Positions 1-9,400 of a stretch of 64,000 nt of DNA are shown piece after piece; the first letter of the stretch is position 1, and each line of letters opens with the position of its first letter. Origin of the DNA: JAWKWH01 sp963669415 (GTDB lineage Bacteria > Pseudomonadota > Alphaproteobacteria > Rhizobiales > Rhizobiaceae). The stretch covers positions 124,001 to 188,000 of the forward strand of contig CAXXPS010000002.1 of NCBI GenBank assembly GCA_963669415.2, given 5' to 3'. Below the pieces are notes generated by a model, which was given only the letters and a program-made list of their open reading frames with translations, ran no database searches and had not been told where the DNA came from. Made by a program: the position numbers and the translations under genes.

Positions 1-805
1 GCGCCGACAGCTCTTCGTGCGCAGGTGCAAAACTGAAACCGGCGAGCGCATCGCCCTCAATGACGACGCGCTCCTGATAGTCGTTCATGTCTCCGCAAAT
101 GATCCAGCGTTTGGAAGCGGTCTTGTCCTTGCCGAACCGGTTCTCGATGATGGCGCGCACGGCCTTGGCCTCGGCAAAGCGTATCGGCATGGTAAATTCG
201 CGCCCTGGAACGCCATCGCGCGGCGAACCCATGGATTTGAAGTGCACCACATAGAGGGTGAGCGGTCGTCCGCCGATTTTCAGATCGATTTCAAGGCAAT
301 CGCGGCGGAAAATGCGTTCATGCGGATCGTTGCCGGTGTCGCTCAGCGCCTTGTTGTGCAGGCCGAACTCCTCGTAGGTGACATGAGCGTGGCTGGTCAT
401 GCGGACAAATTCGATTTCCTGGCCATGCCGGGTTTCGTCACGCATCATCACCGCCACGTCGATGCCGCGGGAATCATTGCCCGAGGTGTGGTATTTGCGC
501 CGGTAGCCCTGGCCGACCATCTTGAACAGATAGCCATATTCAAACGCGTTCAGCGCTTCCAGATTGTCGACCTCCTGCAGGCAAATGATATCGGCATGGG
601 TTTCGGCGATTGCGAGCGCGGTGAGCTGGCGGGCATCGTCTGTGTGGGCGATGGTCCGCGCCCGCTCCAATTGCCGGAATTCGTTTTCATCCTTGATTTC
701 ATAGAGCGACAGAGTGCGGTCCTGGCGCAACTGGTTGCGGTATCCGGAATAGTCAAACCGGTTCATCAGGTTTTCGACATTGAATGTGGCGATGCGCAGC
801 GACAT
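1..805 (-). CDS. Endonuclease/exonuclease/phosphatase family protein (C-terminus off window)
   Basis: The protein starts MSLRIATFNVENL at an ATG on the minus strand and reads to the window edge (about 268 residues visible). The N-terminal ATFNVENL, the metal-binding Glu in CLQEVDNLE, the VVHFKS segment and the later ICGDMNDY motif are the ordered signatures of the DNase I-like EEP fold, which cleaves phosphodiester bonds with a divalent metal. The substrate (nucleic acid, phospholipid or inositol phosphate) cannot be told. No signal peptide is visible. The C-terminal catalytic His lies beyond the window. A long plus-strand reading frame over the same bases is a shadow. Confidence 0.85.
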   Translation of the reverse strand, partial: MSLRIATFNVENLMNRFDYSGYRNQLRQDRTLSLYEIKDENEFRQLERARTIAHTDDARQLTALAIAETHADIICLQEVDNLEALNAFEYGYLFKMVGQGYRRKYHTSGNDSRGIDVAVMMRDETRHGQEIEFVRMTSHAHVTYEEFGLHNKALSDTGNDPHERIFRRDCLEIDLKIGGRPLTLYVVHFKSMGSPRDGVPGREFTMPIRFAEAKAVRAIIENRFGKDKTASKRWIICGDMNDYQERVVIEGDALAGFSFAPAHEELSA

Positions 806-1085
806 GGCCGCACCTTTGCGTGGCAACGGTCAAGAATGCAAGCGCGCCCTGCCTATGGATTGTGGATGCTGCGGCAAGTTCATTGGGATCCGGCAATGAC
901 CGCCGTCTGCCCTGTCCGGTCGGAGCACAAGTGCCCCCATGGGTGCGGAGCAAAAGCGGAACAGGCTTTTCTGCCAACCGTTTCTGCTACTCTGCTTTCA
1001 ATCTGAATCAAAAAAATCCCGCCGGAGCAAAAAGCCACCGGCGGGCAGGCACGGGGAGGAATGTGTTCAACGCACCCCAAATAAC

Positions 1086-1658
1086 CTAGCGGAGGAAGTG
1101 ATCGGCGCGGCGCAGCGTGACGCGGCGGTTGCGCCACTCTTCATATGGCACCGGCACCAGGAGATAGTCTTCACCGTAACCGACGGTCTCCAGCGCACGA
1201 CGCGGAATGCCGAATTCATAGACCAGCGTGCGCTTTAGCGAACGGGCGCGGCGTTCTGACAGGCGCTGATTGGAATAATGCGAGCCGACGGCATCGGTGT
1301 GGCCCTCGATCAGGACGACTGTGCCCGGACGGCGGCGCAGCATTCGATCCAGTGCAATGGCGATTTGCTCGACCTTGCCAAACTGGGAATAGGGGATTTC
1401 GGCCGAACCGAAGCGGAAGTTGATCGCCTGAATGTGGATCGCGGGTGCATGGCGGCGCAGATCGTCACGGCGTTTGAATTCTTCGACGGTCACCCGCTTC
1501 TCGGGCTTGACCTTTATTTCGGGCGCGGCTTCGAGCGCGCGCTGGATTTTCATCGCGCTGGGCGCAACGCCTGCAGTGAGGCTGTTTGCTGAAGCGGGGA
1601 AGGAAGTGGCGGCCATCGCGATGGCGAGACCGGCAAGGGCGAAGCGTTTGGTGTTCAT
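1086..1658 (-). CDS. OmpA-family periplasmic/outer-membrane protein
   Basis: 190 residues. A signal peptide (about residues 1-24, ending SFPASA) is followed by a linker and a C-terminal OmpA-like peptidoglycan-binding domain (about 75-188). The motif IEGHTDAVGS, then SNQRLSERRARSLK and the late NRRV, are the diaminopimelate-contacting segments of the family. No beta-barrel domain precedes it, so the protein is probably periplasmic and anchors the envelope to the cell wall. It is monocistronic: the flanking genes point elsewhere and gaps are over 200 bp. Confidence 0.88.
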   Translation of the reverse strand: MNTKRFALAGLAIAMAATSFPASANSLTAGVAPSAMKIQRALEAAPEIKVKPEKRVTVEEFKRRDDLRRHAPAIHIQAINFRFGSAEIPYSQFGKVEQIAIALDRMLRRRPGTVVLIEGHTDAVGSHYSNQRLSERRARSLKRTLVYEFGIPRRALETVGYGEDYLLVPVPYEEWRNRRVTLRRADHFLR

Positions 1659-1877
1659 GGGTCCTGTCCTTCTGGCTGGCCGTCTGGCCCTTCGTTGATG
1701 TTGGACCAGATTCTAACAAACGCCGCCTGAAGCGGGGATGAACGGGATGTTCAGAGTGAATAAAGCGGAAGGGTCGGGTCCGTTGGGTGTCGAATGGTAC
1801 TGGCTAAAGACACCTTGGGAATTTGAGAGGACCAACCCGCAGACACCACCCTTGAAACCAGCTAACATGTCATTGTC

Positions 1878-2195
1878 ATGCGTTACTCAAACCCGATACT
1901 TGCCTTCTACGCTGTTTTGTTCACTGTGTTTCTTCCCGCCGGCGCCCTCGCAAGCGACAAGGACAAGCATGAAGCCGTCGCAACCCGGCTGGTGATCACC
2001 TTTCAGTGCGCGCCGATCATTGAAAATGAAGAACCGTTTGAGCGGGCGATGGCATTTGCGCGGGCGGAACTCGCGCCCGATCTCGCCGAGGCATTGATAG
2101 AGGCAGCCCAGTCCCGACCGCAAAACAAGGACGAGTACTCAAAACAGTTTTGCCTGGACATGATCAACGAAGTCGAAACGGGTGACAGCGGCTGA
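1878..2195 (+). CDS. Small secreted hypothetical protein
   Basis: 105 residues with a clear signal peptide (YAVLFTVFLPAGALAS, about residues 8-26). The mature part is acidic and holds two cysteines (in FQCAP and KQFCLD), which could form one disulfide. It matches no family I know. It is monocistronic, converging on the EAL gene downstream. Its codon use resembles that of neighbouring genes, so I take it as real. Confidence 0.55.
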   Translation: MRYSNPILAFYAVLFTVFLPAGALASDKDKHEAVATRLVITFQCAPIIENEEPFERAMAFARAELAPDLAEALIEAAQSRPQNKDEYSKQFCLDMINEVETGDSG

Positions 2196-2260
2196 GTGCA
2201 GTCCAGATCATGACCTAGGGTGTCAAACACCGGATAGTCTAAGCCGAATTTCGCAACCAG

Positions 2261-3865
2261 TTAAGCGACCTGCTCCATCGCGTGGGATTCGCGTTCGAAC
2301 CAGTTGATGAAAGGCAGCACGTCGGAGGCTTTAAGCGCTTCGGCGAACAAGTGGCCCTGTCCGACCGTACAGCCGAGTTCCTGCAGGACATCGCGGTTGT
2401 TATCCAGTTCAATGCCTTCGGCGATCGTTGGCAGGCCCAGACTTCTGCCCAGCGCGATGACATTGCGAACAATCGCCTGGCTTTCAGGGTTGTCCTGCAT
2501 GTCGCGAACGAAGGTCTGGTCGATCTTGATCTTGTCGAAAGGCAGTATTTTCAGATGCTTGAGGTTTGAGAACCCAGTACCGAAATCGTCAATCGAAATC
2601 TTCACGCCTCTCTCTTTCAGCATCGCGACAGCCTCGCTGACATCACCAACCTCTTCGACGAACACGTTTTCGGTGATTTCGATCTCGACGCGATCCGGCT
2701 CGATGCCGGTATTTCTCAAAATCTCGAATAAACCGTTGATGGTGACAGTGTCACGGAGCTCATTTGGGGAAATGTTGAATGAAAGTTTGATTTTCGCGGG
2801 CCAGAATCTTGCTGCTTCACAGGCCTGTTTGAGCATGGACAGCGTCAGCGCACGCATCGCACCGACATCCTCAGCAACCGGGACAAAGACATTCGGCGGA
2901 ATGTTTCCATATTCCGGATGATGCCAGCGCGCCAGGATCTCGACACCGACAACGCTGTTTGTATTCAAGTCAATAAAGGGTTGGAAATGAGGCCGGATTT
3001 GTTCTGCCGTCAGCGCACCCAACAAGTCACCTTCGATCAGCGCCCTTGTCTGGATCGCTTTTTCCATATCGGTGTTGTAGGTCTCGATGCTCTCATGGCC
3101 CTTGGTGCGAGCGACCTGAAGCGCGTAATCAGCCCGCTGAACACATTGCTCGGAATCCCATTTTCCCGATTTGTCCTGATCGGTGACATCCACAAGGCCG
3201 AAACTGATGAAAGTGCTCAGGATTTGTTTCTGGGATTCGATGCCTTTCTTGGCCATCAGCATGATTGCATCGATGACCCTGTCGATCTGAAACCGGATTT
3301 CATTGTCATCATCGGAACTGACCAGCAAATAGAATTGACCACGTTCGGCCACGGCGATGAAGTCACTCGTGGTACTCAACAATTTGAGAAGTTCGGTGAA
3401 CGTCAATTCAACAAAATCCGCAACCTGCTCTCCGTGGACGCTCTTGATTGAATCCAGATTGCGGATCTCGAAAGTCAAAATCGAGATTTTTGTCCTTGAT
3501 TCGCTTTTCCGAAGCTGACTGAGCATGAGCTTCAGGGCCTGCCGGTTTGCCAGTCCCGTAACCGGATCGACGAAATCCCTTTGTCGCAAATACTTCTCGA
3601 GCTGCAGTCGCGCCTTGTGTTCCTGTTTGCTGCGAAAGCGCTGGGTGGCGCTGAACACGCCCAGCCCGACAAAAGCGACCAAGATCAGCGTGGCGTTGTA
3701 TTGCCGCAGCCCTGGATAACGGGCGAGAAGTTCTCTCGATACCCATTCGGTAAGGTGAAACGTTCGATCGATCCAGAAGAGCACAACAATGATACCCGAA
3801 ATGCTCAGAATCTCGATGACAGATTTATTGTGAAACAGCTTTTGCAGCACGTTACGCCCCCACAC
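2261..3865 (-). CDS. Membrane GGDEF/EAL protein, predicted c-di-GMP phosphodiesterase
   Basis: 534 residues. Two hydrophobic segments (about 17-32 and 58-75) are followed by a GGDEF-like domain (about 93-250) and an EAL domain (about 275-525). The GGDEF signature reads AERGQF, so no cyclase activity is expected. The EAL domain keeps a variant EIL in VEILARW, the EITEN Glu and the SIDDFGTGFSNL loop with its metal-binding Asp pair, plus a following PFDKIKID Lys, so hydrolysis of c-di-GMP is plausible. A degenerate GGDEF domain often serves as a GTP-sensing regulator of the attached EAL domain. It stands alone, with no sensor domain visible apart from the membrane segments. Confidence 0.9.
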   Translation of the reverse strand: MWGRNVLQKLFHNKSVIEILSISGIIVVLFWIDRTFHLTEWVSRELLARYPGLRQYNATLILVAFVGLGVFSATQRFRSKQEHKARLQLEKYLRQRDFVDPVTGLANRQALKLMLSQLRKSESRTKISILTFEIRNLDSIKSVHGEQVADFVELTFTELLKLLSTTSDFIAVAERGQFYLLVSSDDDNEIRFQIDRVIDAIMLMAKKGIESQKQILSTFISFGLVDVTDQDKSGKWDSEQCVQRADYALQVARTKGHESIETYNTDMEKAIQTRALIEGDLLGALTAEQIRPHFQPFIDLNTNSVVGVEILARWHHPEYGNIPPNVFVPVAEDVGAMRALTLSMLKQACEAARFWPAKIKLSFNISPNELRDTVTINGLFEILRNTGIEPDRVEIEITENVFVEEVGDVSEAVAMLKERGVKISIDDFGTGFSNLKHLKILPFDKIKIDQTFVRDMQDNPESQAIVRNVIALGRSLGLPTIAEGIELDNNRDVLQELGCTVGQGHLFAEALKASDVLPFINWFERESHAMEQVA

Positions 3866-4040
3866 ATTCTGGCGGAGTCAGGTGCATCGAAATTCCAGAT
3901 CACACGCCGAATGGTCTCATCAAGCCTAAACCCGCCACGGCGAAGAGTAATCGCAAGAGCCTATCAATCGATTAATGTATTACGTGTGTTTGTGAATAAG
4001 TTCGCATATTAGCTGTGGCGCAACTGACGGGAAAGACGCG

Positions 4041-4293
4041 GAAATTATGCTCTTTTCCGCAAAAAGTCCCAGTGGCCCGATACAGGAAAACCCGAACAAA
4101 CACGCTTTTCGGTGAAAAGCTCCGGTTGAGCCCGATACAGGAAAACCCGAACTAACTCGCTTTTCTGCGAAAAGCTCCGGTTGAGCCCGATACAGGAAAA
4201 CCCGAACTAACTCGCTTTTCTGCGAAAAGCGCCGGTGGAGCCCGATACAGGAAAACCCGAACTAACTCGCTTTTCTGCGAAAAGCTCCGGTGG
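4041..4293. repeat. 55-bp tandem repeat with an internal hairpin
   Basis: Four near-identical 55-bp units begin at 4075, 4130, 4185 and 4240, preceded by a diverged half unit at 4041-4074. Each unit carries the inverted repeat GCTTTTC-TGC-GAAAAGC. The period is not a multiple of three, so no protein reading frame is conserved across units. The array starts about 107 bp beyond the 3' end of the minus-strand tRNA-Leu gene. There are no spacers between units, so it is not a CRISPR array. Confidence 0.9.
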
Positions 4294-4400
4294 TTTGTGG
4301 ATCGGAACAGCTCTAACGCTGTGCTTACGGCGTTTGCTTCGCAATCGCCTGACGCGAGAGACCCGGGTGGATGCCATACCATTCGCTTCGCGATTTGCCT

Positions 4401-4486
4401 TGGTGCGGGCGGCGGGACTCGAACCCGCACGGCGCAAGGCCTCAGGATTTTAAGTCCTGTATGTCTACCAATTCCATCACGCCCGC
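4401..4486 (-). tRNA. tRNA-Leu (anticodon UAA)
   Basis: The minus strand reads GCGGGCGTGATGGAATTGG at the 5' end and closes with the matching CGCCCGC, a discriminator A and an encoded CCA at 4401-4403. The anticodon stem CAGGA/TCCTG holds the loop CTTAAAA, giving anticodon TAA at 4450-4452. A short extra arm and the GGTTCGAGTCC T-arm fit a class II leucine tRNA. Length is 86 nt with CCA. Confidence 0.96.
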
Positions 4487-4521
4487 TGGTTCATTTCAGG
4501 TAGCCCGTCGCGGCAGCGCAA

Positions 4522-4944
4522 TCAAGCCGAGATGGTGCGATCCGGTTTTCGCCACACGGCAAGTATGAGGCAGGTAACCACAATCACCACCAGCGAATTG
4601 CCGAGATCGATGACCAGGGCGCTTTGCCCGATCTGGGCAAACATGTAATGCGGCGCCAGCGCGTGAATAGAAACGCCCAGCCACAGCGCCAGGCCGAGCA
4701 TCAGTCCGCCGCCAAATCCGGTGATTGATAGCCTGCGGATCAGCCAGGAGATCACGTAGCACGACAACAGGCTGGTGATGATGATGACGATGAAGGCCAT
4801 CGGATCGGGATCGCCCATCATCGCCAGATCCAGCCCGAAACCATAAGCCCAGGGCTCCAGGAATGTGTAGGGCGAATACCATCCAAAGCCGATGGCGATC
4901 TGCAGCACCGCCGTGACCCAGATCGCGATGTGATTATGACGCAT
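4522..4944 (-). CDS. DUF1761-like four-helix membrane protein
   Basis: 140 residues with four hydrophobic segments (about 7-27, 50-70, 78-98 and 112-132). The early GFGWYSP motif and the overall layout resemble the DUF1761 family of small integral membrane proteins of unknown function. It is monocistronic and divergent from the CinA-like gene. The family call is by memory of pattern and needs a profile search. Confidence 0.6.
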   Translation of the reverse strand: MRHNHIAIWVTAVLQIAIGFGWYSPYTFLEPWAYGFGLDLAMMGDPDPMAFIVIIITSLLSCYVISWLIRRLSITGFGGGLMLGLALWLGVSIHALAPHYMFAQIGQSALVIDLGNSLVVIVVTCLILAVWRKPDRTISA

Positions 4945-5072
4945 GATTCGCCCTCATTGTTGTTGGCGCGACGATAGGCGGTTACGCAAAATCGCTCAAT
5001 GCCGGTCGTCTGCTTGCTGAGTGCGGCAGCCGGGCTTATGTGTAGTGAACAACAGTTTACGGAGCGCCGCCG

Positions 5073-5816
5073 ATGGCAGACATCGTCACCGCCGCCATGA
5101 TCGTCATCGGCGATGAAATCCTTTCCGGCCGGACCAAGGACCAGAATATCGGCCATCTCGCAGATATGATGACCGCCAGCGCCATCGATCTGCGCGAGGT
5201 GCGCGTTGTGGCCGACGACGAGGATGACATTGCCGGCGCGGTCAACGCACTGCGCAGTCGCTACACTTACGTATTCACCACCGGCGGCATCGGGCCGACC
5301 CATGACGACATCACCGCCGATTCCGTTTCAAAAGCATTTGGCGTGCCATGCCGCTACGACGACAAGGCCTACAAGCTGATGGAGCGCCATTTCGCGGCGC
5401 GCGGGATCGAGTTCACCGAGGCGCGCAAGCGCATGGCGCGAATGCCGGAGGGCGCCGAACACATCGACAATCCGGTTTCGCTGGCGCCGGGGTTCCGCAT
5501 CGAAAACGTTCATGTCATGGCCGGTGTGCCGTCCATCTTCCAGGCTATGCTGGACAATGTGATGCCGACCCTGAAAGTCGGGCAGAAGCTGTTGTCGGAA
5601 ACGGTTCATTGCCCTGCCGGCGAAGGCTCGATCGGCGACCGGCTGAGCGCCATCCAAAACGACCATCCGGACACCATCATCGGCTCCTATCCGAAATATC
5701 GCGATGGCAGGTTCTGGACCGAACTGGTGGTGCGGGCACGCTCACAGGACAAGCTCGATGCGGCGAAATCGGAAGTCGAGGCGATGGTCGCACAACTGGG
5801 CGATACCAGGCCCTGA
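5073..5816 (+). CDS. CinA-like molybdopterin-binding domain protein
   Basis: 247 residues. It begins with TAAMIVIGDEILSGRTKDQN and carries TTGGIGPTHDDIT, the two signature loops of the MoaB/MogA/CinA N-terminal fold. It lacks the C-terminal PncC nicotinamide-nucleotide amidase domain of full CinA, so it is the stand-alone COG1058 type common in alphaproteobacteria. The substrate is unproven: a nucleotide-linked pyrophosphatase role is known for some relatives. The stop is 3 bp from the next gene's start, so the two are likely co-transcribed. Confidence 0.85.
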   Translation: MADIVTAAMIVIGDEILSGRTKDQNIGHLADMMTASAIDLREVRVVADDEDDIAGAVNALRSRYTYVFTTGGIGPTHDDITADSVSKAFGVPCRYDDKAYKLMERHFAARGIEFTEARKRMARMPEGAEHIDNPVSLAPGFRIENVHVMAGVPSIFQAMLDNVMPTLKVGQKLLSETVHCPAGEGSIGDRLSAIQNDHPDTIIGSYPKYRDGRFWTELVVRARSQDKLDAAKSEVEAMVAQLGDTRP

Positions 5817-5819
5817 GCG

Positions 5820-7073
5820 ATGACAGAAGTTATAGAGGTTGATTGCCTCATCGCCGGCGGCGGACCGGCCGGCATGATGGCCGGACTGCTGTTTGCACGC
5901 GCCGGCATCCGCACTGCGATTCTGGAGAAACATGCGGATTTCCTGCGCGATTTTCGCGGCGATACCGTTCATCCGTCAACGCTGGAGTTGATGCACGAGC
6001 TTGGCATGGGCGAAGATTTTCTTCAGCGTCCGCACCAGCCAATGGAGCGGCTTTCCGGCACATTCGGCGGCGAGACAATCGAAATTGCCGATTTTTCTGC
6101 ACTGCCGATACGGTCGAAATTCATCGCCTTCATGCCGCAATGGCATTTTCTTGATTTTCTGGCCTCTGAAGCGGAAGCCTTCCCTGCTTTCTCACTGCAT
6201 ATGCGGACCGAAGCGACAGAACTCATGCGCGAGGATGGCCGTGTGACCGGAGTACGGGCCAGCACACCGGACGGTCCGGTCCAGTTCCGCGCCAAGCTGA
6301 CCATCGGCGCCGACGGCCGCGGTTCGACGCTGCGGGACCAATCGGGATTGCAGGTCAAAACGCTCGGTGCGCCGATCGACGTGTTGTGGTTCAAGGCGGA
6401 CCGGCCGGCCGGTGAGGAAAACCACTCGCTGCTCAACGCCAATAATGGCCGCATCGTCGTGACCATCGACCGTGGCGATTACCTGCAATGCGCCCTTGTC
6501 ATCGCCAAGGGTGGGGCCGATGGCGTGGTCGCGGCCGGTCTTGAGGCTTTTCGAAGCACCGTTGTCCGGGCCGTGCCAAAGCTTGAAGGCGCGATGGACG
6601 GGCTCGAATCGATGGACGATGTCAAGCTGCTGACCGTGGCCGTCGACCGGCTGGAGCGCTGGGCCAGGCCGGGCCTGTTGATGATTGGTGACGCCGCACA
6701 TGCCATGTCGCCGATTGGCGGTGTCGGCATCAATCTCGCCATTCAGGATGCCGTGGCGGCGGCAAACCTGCTGGCGGCGAAGCTCAAGCATGGCGAATTG
6801 TCGGACGAAGACTTGCAACTGGTCCGAAAACGCAGGCTGTGGGCGGTACGCGCAACCCAGTTCGTCCAGGTTCAGGCGCAAAACCGCATCATCGCGCCGA
6901 TCATCACAGGCGAGCGTGGCACGCAGCGCCCTCCCATGCCGCTGCGGCTGGTTTCCCGCATTCCATGGCTCAAGCGGCAGTTCGCCAAACTGGTTGGACT
7001 GGGTTTCCGGCCGGAACATATCCGCTCGCCGGTTGCGATGGACCTCGGCGACCGTTCCACAGGCTCGGGATGA
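5820..7073 (+). CDS. FAD-dependent oxidoreductase, PHBH/UbiH-like monooxygenase
   Basis: 417 residues. The dinucleotide-binding GGGPAG (about residues 13-18), a mid-protein IGADGRGS and the late GDAAHAMSPIGGVGIN (about 290) are the three FAD/NADPH motifs of group A flavin monooxygenases. Members hydroxylate aromatic rings or similar acceptors; the substrate here is unknown. It is the middle gene of a three-gene unit: it starts 3 bp after the CinA-like gene and its stop overlaps the LysE start in ATGA. Confidence 0.85.
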   Translation: MTEVIEVDCLIAGGGPAGMMAGLLFARAGIRTAILEKHADFLRDFRGDTVHPSTLELMHELGMGEDFLQRPHQPMERLSGTFGGETIEIADFSALPIRSKFIAFMPQWHFLDFLASEAEAFPAFSLHMRTEATELMREDGRVTGVRASTPDGPVQFRAKLTIGADGRGSTLRDQSGLQVKTLGAPIDVLWFKADRPAGEENHSLLNANNGRIVVTIDRGDYLQCALVIAKGGADGVVAAGLEAFRSTVVRAVPKLEGAMDGLESMDDVKLLTVAVDRLERWARPGLLMIGDAAHAMSPIGGVGINLAIQDAVAAANLLAAKLKHGELSDEDLQLVRKRRLWAVRATQFVQVQAQNRIIAPIITGERGTQRPPMPLRLVSRIPWLKRQFAKLVGLGFRPEHIRSPVAMDLGDRSTGSG

Positions 7074-7678
7074 CCACGATGCAATGGGAAACCCTGCCTG
7101 GCTTCCTTGCCGCCGCCTTTGCACTCGCCGGCAGTCCCGGGCCGAACACGCTCAGCCTTGCAGCCGTTGGCGCGGCTTTCGGCGCCCGGCGCGGACTGTC
7201 CTATCTGACCGGACTGACCTTAGGCATGTTGATCGTCATCGCCCTGGTCGGAACAGGCATCGCCGGATTGTTGCTTGCTGTTCCGGGTGCGGCGCCGGTG
7301 ATAACCGGGCTTGCCGCAGCCTATTTCATCTATCTCGCCTGGCGCATTGCAACAGCACCGCCATTGTCAAACTCAGGCACCGAAGCCAAGCCGCCCTCCT
7401 GGATGGCCGCCGCCTTCGTTTCGCTGGCCAACCCGAAGGCTTACGCGGCAATGGCAGCAATGTTTTCCGGTTTCGTGCTGGTTGGCGAAAGCGCGCTTGG
7501 CGACGGATTGGCGAAGGCGGTCGTTCTTTTCGGCGTCATCATTTCCGTCAACATCATCTGGCTATATGCGGGCTCAGCCCTGACGCCCTGGTTCCGTTCA
7601 CCGAAATCAAGCCGCATCATCAATGTCTGCTTCTCGGCAGCTCTGCTGATTTCGGTGGCGGCGGCGGTGTTCATCTAG
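7070..7678 (+). CDS. LysE/RhtB-family amino-acid exporter
   Basis: 202 residues. The ATG at 7070 overlaps the previous stop (ATGA), which decides this start and implies translational coupling. The N-terminal segment AFALAGSPGPNTLSL is the family signature with the conserved PGP, and there are about six hydrophobic segments. Relatives export amino acids and derivatives such as homoserine lactones. The stop overlaps the convergent LysR gene by 8 bp. Confidence 0.87.
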   Translation: MTTMQWETLPGFLAAAFALAGSPGPNTLSLAAVGAAFGARRGLSYLTGLTLGMLIVIALVGTGIAGLLLAVPGAAPVITGLAAAYFIYLAWRIATAPPLSNSGTEAKPPSWMAAAFVSLANPKAYAAMAAMFSGFVLVGESALGDGLAKAVVLFGVIISVNIIWLYAGSALTPWFRSPKSSRIINVCFSAALLISVAAAVFI

Positions 7679-8585
7679 ACGACTGTTCCTGCAAGTCAGC
7701 GTCTGCCCTGAGACGGGCAACGACGTGGTCAACAAATGCCCTGACCCGTCCCGAGGTCCTCCGACCTTCAGCATGCAGCACATGGATTGGGATCGCCGGA
7801 GGTTCAAACCGGCGTAGGACAGGTACAAGCCGGCCTTCCGCCACGTGTGGCGCAATCTGATAAGACAATAGGCGGGCGATCCCCTGCCCGGCCAACACCA
7901 TTTCGATCACTGCATCGTTGGTATTCATGCGTATTTTCGGTTCGACCGGAACCGAGATGGTCTTTCCATCGTCATCGAACTGCCAGCGCGACGCCTCGGA
8001 GACAGCCACTGACTGAATCACTTGGCACCTTGCCAGATCCCGCGGATGTGCAGGCTGACCACATCGTTTCAGATAGTCAGGTGACGCAAAAACTGTCTGC
8101 CTGACCCAGCCACAACGGGTTGCCGTCAGCGAAGAATCAGCCAGGTCACCGATGCGCAACGCCACGTCCAGTCCTTCGTCGATCAGATTGACATTGCGAT
8201 CGACAAACAGTGTGCGGGCGGTGATCTGCGCGTGCATCAGCAGAAATTCGGCCAATATGGGTGTGACAAACATGCGGCCAAACAATACCGGGGCGGTCAC
8301 CCGCAATTCGCCTGCGATCTGGCCATGTGAGCCGACTGCTGCATCCTCCGCGTCTGCCAGATCGGCAAGGATGCGGGATGAATCGGCAAGAAAGCGCTCA
8401 CCTGCCTGTGTCAGATTCAGGGTGCGTGTGGTGCGGGTGAACAATCGCGTTCCAAGCTCTTCCTCCAGCATTGACACGTAGCGGGTGACGGCCGGAGGCG
8501 ACATGTTGAGCTTGCGCGCTGCAGCTGCGAAGCCTGCGCATTCGGCGACGGCCACAAAGGTTTGCAGGGCCCGGAACTTGTCCAT
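7671..8585 (-). CDS. LysR-family transcriptional regulator
   Basis: 304 residues. The N-terminal winged HTH (about 1-60, ALQTFVAVAECAGFAAAARK then SPPAVTRYVSMLE) is followed by an effector-binding domain. The organisation resembles the CrgA/PA2206 branch. It is divergent from the pyridoxamine-oxidase-like gene at 8716 across 130 bp of AT-rich DNA, so that gene and the alpha/beta hydrolase after it are the likely targets. Confidence 0.9.
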   Translation of the reverse strand: MDKFRALQTFVAVAECAGFAAAARKLNMSPPAVTRYVSMLEEELGTRLFTRTTRTLNLTQAGERFLADSSRILADLADAEDAAVGSHGQIAGELRVTAPVLFGRMFVTPILAEFLLMHAQITARTLFVDRNVNLIDEGLDVALRIGDLADSSLTATRCGWVRQTVFASPDYLKRCGQPAHPRDLARCQVIQSVAVSEASRWQFDDDGKTISVPVEPKIRMNTNDAVIEMVLAGQGIARLLSYQIAPHVAEGRLVPVLRRFEPPAIPIHVLHAEGRRTSGRVRAFVDHVVARLRADADLQEQSSR

Positions 8586-8715
8586 TCATTATTCCATAAA
8601 ACGAAATTATATCTTTCACAAAATACATATTAACTGAAATATTGAAATAGTTATTCTCTCTCCTGGAAGCCGGAACCGCCCCTTCGGCGGGTTCCGCAAA
8701 ATCGGAGAGATAATC

Positions 8716-9345
8716 ATGTCACGCGCATTCGCCGACATCGCATTCACGCCTGCGGTAATTTCGATGCAGACCGAGTTCGGATCTGCGGAAAATTATGCAG
8801 ACTTTCTTGCGACTGAAACGGACGCTGCAAATCTGATCGGCCCGGCAGAAGCAGAATTCATCCAGCGCATGGACGGGTTCTTTCAGGCTACGGTCAGCGA
8901 GACCGGCTGGCCGTATGTGCAGTTTCGCGGCGGACGGCCGGGGTTTCTGCAGGTCCTGGACCAATCGACAATTGCCTACGCGGATTTTCGCGGCAACCGG
9001 CAATATCTGAGCGCCGGCAATCTGTCTGCCGATGATCGCGTTTCCCTCATCCTTGTCGATTATCCTAACCGCAGGCGGCTGAAGATTTGGGGCCATGCCA
9101 AGCTGATCGACCACGGGGATGATCCGGAATTGGTTGGCCGGCTGCATCTGAAGGGTTACCGGGCGCTGCCGGAAAGAGCAGTGGTGATTTCGGTTGCCGC
9201 GCTCGACTGGAACTGCCCGCAGCACATTCCGCAACGAATGACGATTGAGGAAATGGCGCCGCATCTGAAGCCTTTGCACGAGGAGATCGCGCGGCTTGAG
9301 CAGGAAAACAGCGAATTAAAACAATTTCTTGGCCAGAAATCCTGA
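8716..9345 (+). CDS. Pyridoxamine 5'-phosphate oxidase-like FMN-binding protein
   Basis: 209 residues. The middle (about 45-150) has the split-barrel flavin-binding layout (TVSETGWPYVQFRGGRPGFLQV, with QYLSAGNL and RRRLKIWGHAKLI). A charged C-terminal helix (about 185-205) follows. The family includes flavin reductases and general stress proteins, so a redox role is inferred only. A GC hairpin (GGAACCGCC/GGCGGGTTCC, 8672-8695) sits in the 5' leader just before the ribosome site. It is followed after 55 bp by the alpha/beta hydrolase. Confidence 0.8.
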   Translation: MSRAFADIAFTPAVISMQTEFGSAENYADFLATETDAANLIGPAEAEFIQRMDGFFQATVSETGWPYVQFRGGRPGFLQVLDQSTIAYADFRGNRQYLSAGNLSADDRVSLILVDYPNRRRLKIWGHAKLIDHGDDPELVGRLHLKGYRALPERAVVISVAALDWNCPQHIPQRMTIEEMAPHLKPLHEEIARLEQENSELKQFLGQKS

Positions 9346-9400
9346 TTGGCCGATTCAACTTTCAATTTCCAATTCACACCCCCAAGACAGGAGAACGATC

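Noticed and set aside
17..1006. 329-codon plus-strand open frame
   Set aside because: It is the antisense of the nuclease-fold gene, whose minus-strand protein has all family motifs.
4041..4293. CRISPR array
   Set aside because: Units are contiguous with no unique spacers and no cas genes are in the window.
4152..4437. Minus-strand open frames through the tandem repeat and tRNA
   Set aside because: The 55-bp period shifts the frame each unit and the tRNA lies inside; not protein-coding.
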